From: Planotetraspora mira | GTDB lineage: Bacteria; Actinomycetota; Actinomycetes; Streptosporangiales; Streptosporangiaceae | DNA: 64,000 nucleotides | Assembly (NCBI RefSeq): GCF_016863275.1 | Contig: NZ_BOOO01000035.1 | Location: 62,001-126,000, forward strand | Reading direction: 5' to 3' | Part shown: piece by piece, positions 57,655-64,000 of the stretch | Position numbering within the stretch: position 1 is the stretch's first letter | How the letters are laid out: the number at the start of each line of letters is the position of its first letter | The notes under the pieces: generated by a model | Told to the model about the DNA's origin: nothing | The model's input: the letters and a program-made list of their open reading frames with translations, nothing else | The model's database searches: none | Position numbers and translations under genes: made by a program

Positions 57655-58584
57655 ATGGGGAACGTCGTGCCGGCCGACGCTGATCTGGTCCGAGAGGCGC
57701 AATCTGGCGATGTCCACGCCCTCGGCCTGTTGCTGGCCCGGCACCAGGCGGGCATGCGCGCGGTCGCGCTGAGCATCCTGGGGCACGGCCCCGACGCGGA
57801 GGACGCCGTCCAGGAGGCCGCCCTGATCGCGTTGCGCCGTATCGGGGACGTCCGTGATCCGGCCGCGCTGGCGCCGTGGTTGCGGACGGTCGTCCGCAAC
57901 GCCTGCCGGATGCAGATCCGCACCAGGACGCCGGTCCCCGTGGGAGATCTCGAAGCACTGGCGCCGCCGCCCCGCGGTGAGTCCGATCTGGAGCGCCTCC
58001 TGGACCGGTACGCCATGCGGGACTGGGTCTGGCACGCCGTCGGGGAACTGTCGCCGGATCTCCGGCTGGTGATGATGTTGCGCTACTTCACCGAGGTGAC
58101 GGCCTACGAGCACATCGCGGAATTGTGCGCGGTTCCCGTCGGCACGGTGCGCAGCCGGCTCAGCCAGGCGCGGGCCAAGCTGTCCGAGGCCCTGCTGGCG
58201 ACGGCGAGCCGGGCCCACGACGACGTCGCGGCGCTGACCGACGCGCGTCGCAGGGAGGCCGAGGAGACGCTGCGGGCCGCGCATCACGGCTCGTTCGCCC
58301 AGGCGCTGGCGGCGCTCTGGTCGCCGGAGGTGGAGGTGACCTGGCCTCAGGGCAAGCGCACGAAGGGTTTCGACTACCTGGTGACGGCGATGGAACGCGA
58401 TCTCGGTGACGGCGTACGCCATCGCCTGGCGAACGTCGTGGCCGGTCGCGGGGTGGTCATCTGGGAGAACGACCTGATCAACCCGTCTGACGATCCCTTC
58501 CACTGCCCGCCTGCGGTCGTGTGGGTGAACTTCCTCGAGGCGGGCCGGGTCCGGAGGGTCAGGCTGTTCCACCCCGTACGGTGA
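57655..58584 (+). CDS. ECF sigma factor with SnoaL-like domain
   Basis: A 309-residue sigma factor: region 2 at ~8-75 (LSILGHGPDAEDAVQEAALI), region 4 at ~115-175 (LSPDLRLVMMLRYFTEVTAY, EHIAELCAVPVGTVRSRLSQ), and a SnoaL-like domain from ~200 with EVEVTWPQGKRTKGFDYLV. It differs from the ECF41 and SigG-like members. ATG 57655. Divergent from the minimal kinase by 199 bp. No anti-sigma gene. Confidence 0.88.
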   Translation: MGNVVPADADLVREAQSGDVHALGLLLARHQAGMRAVALSILGHGPDAEDAVQEAALIALRRIGDVRDPAALAPWLRTVVRNACRMQIRTRTPVPVGDLEALAPPPRGESDLERLLDRYAMRDWVWHAVGELSPDLRLVMMLRYFTEVTAYEHIAELCAVPVGTVRSRLSQARAKLSEALLATASRAHDDVAALTDARRREAEETLRAAHHGSFAQALAALWSPEVEVTWPQGKRTKGFDYLVTAMERDLGDGVRHRLANVVAGRGVVIWENDLINPSDDPFHCPPAVVWVNFLEAGRVRRVRLFHPVR

Positions 58585-58745
58585 CGGTGTCTCACGTCGG
58601 CCCGGCGGGCCACGGGGACCCCCTATCGCAGCGGATTTCGCCGGGAATCGAACTTTCCGCATGATCGATGCATCTTGCGGGTGTCAGGTTCCACAGCGGG
58701 CGTCAGCCATCCGGGACGTACCGCAGCAACCCAGCAAGGAAGATC

Positions 58746-59573
58746 ATGTCGCGAACAGTCCCGACCGCTCTCGCCGAAGGCGCCGAGGCGGAGTTCATGT
58801 ACCAGTACGAGTCGAACATGCCGGCGGCCACGCGGTCCGCGTTCGGGGTCACGACCACCCGCATCGGCGGAGGCGTCGCCCTGTCGATGCTCCGGGATCC
58901 GACGGGCTACTGGAGCAAGGCGCTCGGATTCGGCTTCGACGAGCCGATCACCCCTGATCTCATCGACCGTGTGGTGGATTTCTATCGCGGGGAAGACAGC
59001 AGGGGCGCGGTGATCCAGATTGCCCCGTCCGTGTTGCCGCCGGACTGGGACGACATCCGGGCCAGGCATGATCTGCGGCCGGGGTCGCAGATCGTGAAGC
59101 TGTGGTGCCCGGTCGACGCCTTCAGCCCGGGGCAGACCGGAATGCGCGTCGGGCCGGTGGGTCCCGACGACGCGGAGGAGTGGGCCTCGGTCGTCCTGCG
59201 CGGGTTCGGCATGCCGCCGGAGGGCGTCGCCGAGATGCTGACGGCCAGCGTCGGGCACCCGGACTTCCGGACGTTCGCGGTCTGGGACGGTGACGCCCTG
59301 GTCGCCGGCGCCAATCTCTTCGTCGACGGAGAGGTCGGCTCGTTGAACACCGGCTCGACGCTGCCCGGTCACCGCAATCGCGGGGCGCAGTCGGCGCTGC
59401 TGTCGGCTCGTGCCAAGGAGGCCGCGAACGCGGGCTGCCGATGGCTCGTCGCCGAAACCGGGCGGCCCGCGGAAGGCGAGAGCAATCCGTCGCTGAACAA
59501 CATGCTCAGAGCCGGGATGCGGCAGTTGTACGTCCGGCAGAACTGGATCTGGCGGCCGGACACCACGTCCTGA
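58746..59573 (+). CDS. GNAT-family N-acetyltransferase
   Basis: A 275-residue protein. The C-terminal half has the GNAT fold: TGMRVGPVGPDDAEEWASVV, a CoA-binding turn STLPGHRNRGAQSALLSARA, then LVAETGRPAEGESNPSLNNM. The N-terminal ~130 residues have a helical, partly related domain, as in two-domain GNATs. The start is ATG 58746 with AAGGAA upstream. Substrate unknown. Confidence 0.88.
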   Translation: MSRTVPTALAEGAEAEFMYQYESNMPAATRSAFGVTTTRIGGGVALSMLRDPTGYWSKALGFGFDEPITPDLIDRVVDFYRGEDSRGAVIQIAPSVLPPDWDDIRARHDLRPGSQIVKLWCPVDAFSPGQTGMRVGPVGPDDAEEWASVVLRGFGMPPEGVAEMLTASVGHPDFRTFAVWDGDALVAGANLFVDGEVGSLNTGSTLPGHRNRGAQSALLSARAKEAANAGCRWLVAETGRPAEGESNPSLNNMLRAGMRQLYVRQNWIWRPDTTS

Positions 59574-59635
59574 CAGATCTGTGATGCCACGCATTCCGGG
59601 AGAATGCCGGCCGGATGTCCGGGACGGACGGCAGG

Positions 59636-61096
59636 TCAGGCGCTGACGAACATCGGTGTGAGCGAGACCTGCAGAATCAGCTGCCCGTCGTGGATCTCGG
59701 TGGCGGGGGTGTCGCCGAGCGCATCGATCACGGTGGCGGTCGAGGCGGGCCATGGCCAGGTCACGGTGACCGGTGGTTCGTCCTCCCCGTCGAACACGTC
59801 CCGGTGGTCCCAGAGCACGAGCAGCGGCCCGCGGCCGGTGCGATCGACCTGGAACGCGTACAGCGTGGGCCGGTCGGCGACCTCCACGCGGGTCACGCGC
59901 GACACCCCCGCGAGCTGCTCGGCGAGCAGGGCGAACGTGTCCGCCGCCGGGTGCCGGGCGCTGAGTGAGGTGCCCCGGTAGTCGAGCAGGGCGAGCTTCC
60001 CGAACATCAGGTGCATCACCTGGCGGGGGTCGACCGGTCCGGGGACCTCGGGCGCGAGGTTCCAGTACACGGTGCGTCGGACCCCCTCGGCCAGAGTCAG
60101 CAGATTGCACATGACGAGCTGGCGGCAGTTGATCCGGTGCCGTCTGGCCTCCAGGTCGGCGGGGCAATCGGCCAGGAACATCTGCAGCTTCGGCGGCAGC
60201 TGGGACATCCGGTCGTACAGCGCGGTCATGGCACGCCGCTCGGGAGTGTCCTGACCCGCCCGTTCGATGAGTTCCTCGGTGCTCTGCGTCGCGGGCACGT
60301 CAGTGAACGCGCTCGCGAGGGTCTCGTACATGACCGCTCCGACCTCGGGGAACTCGAACGGCACCGGTGCGGCGTACTCGCCGACCACGATCGGTTTGAG
60401 ATAGCCGTGGGCGCGCATCAGCCGCCTGGCGCCGTCGAGACTCGCCGGGATCGTGGAGGCGTCGCCGTACAGGTGCACGTCGAACAGGTCGAAGGCGTCG
60501 CGTCCCGCGGACACCACGTGATCGAAGAACAGCCGAGCGGCGCTGCCGTCCTCGCTGCTGAACACGTCGTAACCGCAGCCGCCGAGGACGACGGCGGCGG
60601 CGGGGTCGGCGTCCTTGACCGCGGCGTACATGGTCTCGAGCTGTGCGACATATTCGGCGGAGGTGCCGGCCCACAGCAGGTCGGTGTTGCTCGGCTCGTT
60701 GTCGCACTGCCAGTAGTGCACCCGTCCCGCGCAGTGGCTCACCACCTGACGGACGAATTCGCCATAGGCGGTCAGGTCGTGAGCCGGGGACGGGGGGAGG
60801 AAGTCGGTCGGCTGCCGGGTCGCCCACGGCGAGCTGGAGCACAGGGTGATCCATACCTCCTCGTCGCCGTCCAGCTGGTCCAGCAGCGCGTCGACGGTCT
60901 CCCAGGTGTAGCGGCCGGGTTCCGGCTCGACCTGGCCCCAGTACACGTAGGCGCGCACCAGTTGCGCCCCCAGGGAGCGCGCCTGGGGAACGAACTCGTC
61001 AGGCTTGCCGAACAGGCCGTAGCTGATGCCGCGGACGATGCCCAGCCGGATGCCCTGCGGGTCGAAGGGACCGGTGGCGGCGGTGATGTCGGACAT
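59636..61096 (-). CDS. Glycoside-hydrolase-like (clan A) protein
   Basis: A 486-residue cytosolic TIM-barrel protein. Acid/base candidate E134 in WQCDNEPSNTD and nucleophile candidate E240 in IVVGEYAAP, the two-Glu pattern of GH-A enzymes such as GH5, GH39 and GH42. RAYVYWGQVEPEPGRYTWET near 49-67 is another barrel hallmark. A C-terminal beta-sandwich follows (~400-486). No signal peptide. Start ATG 61096. Divergent from TetR. Likely cleaves a plant or microbial oligosaccharide; family is uncertain. Confidence 0.78.
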   Translation of the reverse strand: MSDITAATGPFDPQGIRLGIVRGISYGLFGKPDEFVPQARSLGAQLVRAYVYWGQVEPEPGRYTWETVDALLDQLDGDEEVWITLCSSSPWATRQPTDFLPPSPAHDLTAYGEFVRQVVSHCAGRVHYWQCDNEPSNTDLLWAGTSAEYVAQLETMYAAVKDADPAAAVVLGGCGYDVFSSEDGSAARLFFDHVVSAGRDAFDLFDVHLYGDASTIPASLDGARRLMRAHGYLKPIVVGEYAAPVPFEFPEVGAVMYETLASAFTDVPATQSTEELIERAGQDTPERRAMTALYDRMSQLPPKLQMFLADCPADLEARRHRINCRQLVMCNLLTLAEGVRRTVYWNLAPEVPGPVDPRQVMHLMFGKLALLDYRGTSLSARHPAADTFALLAEQLAGVSRVTRVEVADRPTLYAFQVDRTGRGPLLVLWDHRDVFDGEDEPPVTVTWPWPASTATVIDALGDTPATEIHDGQLILQVSLTPMFVSA

Positions 61097-61121
61097 GGGG
61101 GGCGCCTCTCGGGGAAAGTGT

Positions 61122-61153
61122 ACGTCATATACGAATCGTTTATAACGTATACT
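61122..61153. promoter_or_regulatory. 27-bp operator dyad with leaderless TetR promoter
   Basis: Inverted repeat of 13-bp arms around a single A (ACGTCATATACGA/TCGTTTATAACGT; 11 of 13 paired) at 61122-61148, overlapping TATACT (61148-61153), which ends 6 nt before ATG 61160. Shared operator of the TetR gene and the divergent glycosidase-like gene. Confidence 0.7.
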
Positions 61154-61159
61154 CCGATC

Positions 61160-61894
61160 ATGCGTGAGTCCACCCCAGGGCCGATCCAGCTGATCTGGAC
61201 CCAGCCGCCACCGCCGCCACGACAACGCGCGCTCGGCAGGGAGGAGATCGTGGCCGCCGCGATCGCCCTCGCCGACGAGGCGGGTCTGGGTGCGATGACG
61301 ATGAAGGCGATAGCCGTACGGCTCGGGGACTACTCACCGATGGCGCTGTACCGCTACGTGCACAACAAGGAAGGTCTCGTCGACCTGATGCTCGACGCGG
61401 CCACCGCCGAGATCCCGCTGCCGGCACGGCCCGGCGGCGACTGGCGTTCCGACCTGTACGGCCTGGCCATGGACAGTCGGCGGATGACGCACAGGCATCC
61501 CTGGTATGCGCAGTTGGTCCACACCCGTCCCCCGGCGGGCCCGCACATGATGCGCCGTCTGGAGTTCATGCTCACCGTGCTCACAGGAGAGGGGGCGACG
61601 GTCGCCGCGGCGATGACCTACGCGGCGCTCGTCGACCGGCACATCCTCGGCAGCGGGCTACAGGAGGCCGAGGAGGCGCGCCTCGACCGGCGCTACGGCC
61701 TGGACGACACCGCGAAACTGGTCGCCGCCATCAGGGCCCTTCATGGACTGGCCGTCGCGGACGGAGGCGTCCCGCACCTCGCCGGCTGGCTCGCGCAGCC
61801 CACCGGGTTCACCGCAGATGAACAGTTCGCTCTCGGGCTGGACTTCCTCCTGGACGGCATCGCCCGCAGGCTGGCGAAGCCGGCGGAGGAATGA
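61160..61894 (+). CDS. TetR-family regulator (TetR_C_1 type)
   Basis: A 244-residue regulator: a ~25-residue Pro-rich N-terminus, HTH (REEIVAAAIALADEAGLGAM, then TMKAIAVRLGDYSPMALYRY and VHNKEGLVDLM), and a C-terminal TetR_C_1-type domain. The start is ATG 61160. Divergent from the glycosidase-like gene and likely its repressor, with a sugar or glycoside as a guessable inducer. Confidence 0.93.
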   Translation: MRESTPGPIQLIWTQPPPPPRQRALGREEIVAAAIALADEAGLGAMTMKAIAVRLGDYSPMALYRYVHNKEGLVDLMLDAATAEIPLPARPGGDWRSDLYGLAMDSRRMTHRHPWYAQLVHTRPPAGPHMMRRLEFMLTVLTGEGATVAAAMTYAALVDRHILGSGLQEAEEARLDRRYGLDDTAKLVAAIRALHGLAVADGGVPHLAGWLAQPTGFTADEQFALGLDFLLDGIARRLAKPAEE

Positions 61895-62044
61895 CCGCAC
61901 GTCGACGATTATCACAATTTACTCATTAGCCACATAAACCGCTTATCGTCCCAAGGCGGCATAGATCATAATGGCGGACCGGTCCAAACGAGAAGGAACA
62001 ACCGCAGCGAGCGCCATGGCTGTGTTGATCACGAGGGGCACTAG

Positions 62045-64000
62045 ATGACTGGTCTGATGGCTGAGGCTTTGCCTGGCTCTGTTTCCGCGGAAACTGCGGG
62101 CGGGCGGCTGAGAGGTTGGCGGCGGGGCGCTCGAGTGCCTGCCGTGGCGGTGGGTTTGGTGCTGGCCGTGAGCGCTATCGGCGTGGCGGTGTCGGGCCCG
62201 GCGGCGGCGGTGGCCTCCAGCGGCACCTCGTCCGCGTACGCATGGGGCAACAACGTCTGGGGGCAGTTGGGCAACGGGTCGAAAAACACCAACCCGGCCA
62301 CCCGGCCCTCCCCGGCCGCTGTGCATGGGCTCAGTGACGTGACGCAGGTCGCCGCCGGCGACGCCCACAGTCTGGCGTTGCGGTCGGACGGCATCGTGTG
62401 GGCGTGGGGCCGCAACTGGAACGGCGAGGTGGGAGGGGGGCCGTCAGGACCAGTGCTGGAGCCGGCACGGGTGTATGGCCTGACGGACATTGTGCAGGTT
62501 GCGGCCGGCGAGTACTACAGCTTGGCATTGCGGTCGGACGGCACCGTGTGGGCGTGGGGCTACAACACCTATGGACAACTCGGCGACGGCAGCGACACCG
62601 ACCGCTACGGTCCCGTGAAGGTGGCCGGGCTGACCGGGGTGACCCAGATCGCCGCCGGTGACTTCCATAGCCTGGCGTTGCGGTCGGACGGCACCGTATG
62701 GGCGTGGGGCTTCAACGGCTTGGGCGGCCTCGGTGATGGCTCCGGCGCCGACCGCCATGCTCCCGTGAAGGTGGCCGGGCTGACCGGGGTGACCCGGATC
62801 GCCGCCGGCGATTACCACAGCCTGGCATTGCGGTCGGACGGCACCATGCGGGCCTGGGGCTTCAATTCGGATGGGCAACTCGGCGACGGCACCACCACCG
62901 ACCGCTATGCCCCCGTGAAGGTGGCCGGGCTGACCGGGGTGACCCGCATCGCCGCCGGCGACTACCACAACCTGGCGTTACGCTCGGACGGCACCGTGAT
63001 GGCCTGGGGCAACAACGCCTCCGGGCAACTCGGCGACGGCACCGTCACCCAACGGCGCAAGCCGATCACCGTGCCAGGGGTGACCAATATCGCCCAGGTC
63101 AGCGCGGGCAACGAGGACAGTTTCGCGCTCCGCTCGACCGGCACCGTGATGGCCTGGGGCTTGAACGAGAACGGGAAGCTCGGCGACAGCACCACCACGC
63201 AACGGCACAAGCCGATCACCGTGCCGGGGGTGAGTTCGGTGACCCAGGTCTCGGCCGGCGCCATTCACACGCTGGCGAAGGTGGGTCCGCCGGTGGTGAC
63301 GGCCAAGGCGGCGATCACCGGTTCCCTTGTCGTCGGAGACAAGCTGACCTGCAAGGGCACCTTCCTCGCCGCCTCCTCGGTGAAATACAGCTGGTCACGG
63401 GACACGACCACGATCTCGGGGGCGACCGCCTCCACCTACACACCGGTGGCGGGCGATGTCGGTCACAAGGTGACCTGCACCGTTTCCGGCACCAACACCC
63501 ACGGCACCACCAGCACCGCGGCGGCCACCGGCGTCTACGCCCGTTTCACCACGGGCACCCCGCCGGTCGCGCAGACCGGTAAGTACTTCATCTACCGATT
63601 CACGGCGAGCGGCTACTCCACGGCGAAGGTCGCCCTGCACTCCGGGGCACTCCCCCCGGGCCTGAAGCTGGCCGCCGGCGGCACTCTGTCCGGAACACCC
63701 ACCCAAGCGGGCGCCTACACCTTCACCCTGCAAGCGACAGGCGGCACCGCCCCCACCGCCAGAGGCACCAAGAGCGTCGTCGTCAACGGCCCGGCGAAGT
63801 TCACCACGACCACCACACCGACCGCATACGCCGGCAAGTACTACATCTACCGATTCACGACCACCGGGTACCCTGCACCGAAGGTCACTCTGTCCTCCGG
63901 GACGCTTCCCTCGGGCCTGAAGCTGGCCACCGGAGGCACCCTGTCCGGGACGGCCACGCGCAAGGGCACCTACACGTTCACCCTCAAGGCGACCAACGGC
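62045..64000 (+). CDS. Secreted RCC1-repeat propeller with Ig-like and He_PIG domains (runs off window)
   Basis: 652 codons, open at the window edge. ATG 62045 follows GAGGGG. A signal peptide (VPAVAVGLVLAVSAIGVAVS, cleavage ~55) precedes seven RCC1 blades (~65-415; repeated AWGxN, QLGDG, AAGDxHSLALRSDGT), enough for a complete propeller. Then an Ig-like domain (~416-498) and two He_PIG-type domains (~500-575 and ~584-652, LPxGLKLAxGGTLSGT). Blades 3-5 are almost identical at DNA level with 150-bp period. Likely an exported binding protein; partner and full length unknown. Confidence 0.92.
   Translation, partial: MTGLMAEALPGSVSAETAGGRLRGWRRGARVPAVAVGLVLAVSAIGVAVSGPAAAVASSGTSSAYAWGNNVWGQLGNGSKNTNPATRPSPAAVHGLSDVTQVAAGDAHSLALRSDGIVWAWGRNWNGEVGGGPSGPVLEPARVYGLTDIVQVAAGEYYSLALRSDGTVWAWGYNTYGQLGDGSDTDRYGPVKVAGLTGVTQIAAGDFHSLALRSDGTVWAWGFNGLGGLGDGSGADRHAPVKVAGLTGVTRIAAGDYHSLALRSDGTMRAWGFNSDGQLGDGTTTDRYAPVKVAGLTGVTRIAAGDYHNLALRSDGTVMAWGNNASGQLGDGTVTQRRKPITVPGVTNIAQVSAGNEDSFALRSTGTVMAWGLNENGKLGDSTTTQRHKPITVPGVSSVTQVSAGAIHTLAKVGPPVVTAKAAITGSLVVGDKLTCKGTFLAASSVKYSWSRDTTTISGATASTYTPVAGDVGHKVTCTVSGTNTHGTTSTAAATGVYARFTTGTPPVAQTGKYFIYRFTASGYSTAKVALHSGALPPGLKLAAGGTLSGTPTQAGAYTFTLQATGGTAPTARGTKSVVVNGPAKFTTTTTPTAYAGKYYIYRFTTTGYPAPKVTLSSGTLPSGLKLATGGTLSGTATRKGTYTFTLKATNG
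62612..62944 (+). repeat. 150-bp-period direct repeats inside RCC1 gene
   Basis: An identical 33-nt block (beginning CCCGTGAAGGTGGCCGGG) occurs at 62612, 62762 and 62912, exactly 150 bp apart, each one RCC1 blade. Flanks also match closely. Recent in-frame blade duplication or gene conversion. Confidence 0.85.

Noticed and set aside
60011-61159. Long N-terminal extension of the TetR frame at 61160
   Set aside because: It is antisense to the glycosidase-like gene and unlike any TetR; a leaderless start at 61160 explains the sequence better.
1-64000. Search for CRISPR, tRNA, rRNA, riboswitch, phage module and biosynthetic core genes
   Set aside because: No regularly spaced repeats, tRNA-like cloverleaf, known riboswitch core, phage structural genes, or PKS/NRPS/terpene/RiPP core enzymes were recognised.

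Overview
This is high-GC DNA with dense genes on both strands, many GTG starts, no introns, and actinomycete families throughout: SnoaL-fused ECF sigma factors, MmyB-type XRE regulators, F420-type LLM oxidoreductases, mycothiol-linked DinB proteins and NarL-type two-component pairs. It is most like a chromosome-arm region of a filamentous actinomycete. Streptosporangiales is my guess; the genus cannot be fixed from the sequence. I see no rRNA, tRNA, CRISPR array, phage module or intact transposase.

Layout. 0-17 kb is a run of small regulator-enzyme modules: two paralogous XRE regulators, SDR/TetR, FAD monooxygenase/TetR, two separate carboxymuconolactone-decarboxylase-like/ECF sigma pairs, two alpha/beta hydrolases/TetR, then STAS, a second type of ECF, another hydrolase and small DinB and dimeric-barrel proteins. 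17-24 kb holds a prolyl-oligopeptidase-like protein, a split YeiH-type exporter, a deaminase/LLM operon with an Lrp regulator, and a nitrilase-domain membrane protein. 24-32 kb has a two-component operon, an SDR/ECF pair with a degenerate SDR, and a second two-component operon. 32-43 kb has TetR/methyltransferase, an orphan PAS kinase, a 166-bp MITE-like element, a 954-residue LAL regulator and two overlapping histidine kinases without a response regulator. 43-49 kb looks like a cell-surface block: membrane phosphoesterase, O-acyltransferase, secreted NLP-family cytolysin and protein O-mannosyltransferase. 49-62 kb returns to modules: PemK-like toxin, XRE/ALDH, haloalkane-dehalogenase-like/MarR, a decayed hydrolase, ECF41, a minimal histidine kinase, another ECF, GNAT and a glycosidase-like/TetR pair. 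From 62 kb to the edge runs a secreted seven-blade RCC1 propeller protein with Ig-like domains.

How the genes work together. The dominant theme is local control: a regulator transcribed away from one enzyme, with a visible dyad or promoter motif between them. The clearest are two ECF-type promoter pairs (TGTCAnn-N16-CGTC) facing both ways between each sigma factor and its CMD-like neighbour, tandem TetR-type operators over an apparently leaderless methyltransferase promoter, four CTAACG boxes beside MarR/dehalogenase, and twin CCTTGA/TCAAGG dyads over the NLP promoter. Many of these regulators have a -10-like hexamer 6-7 nt before the start codon and no Shine-Dalgarno sequence, so they are probably leaderless. 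Six ECF sigma factors with C-terminal SnoaL-like domains and no anti-sigma gene lie within 52 kb.
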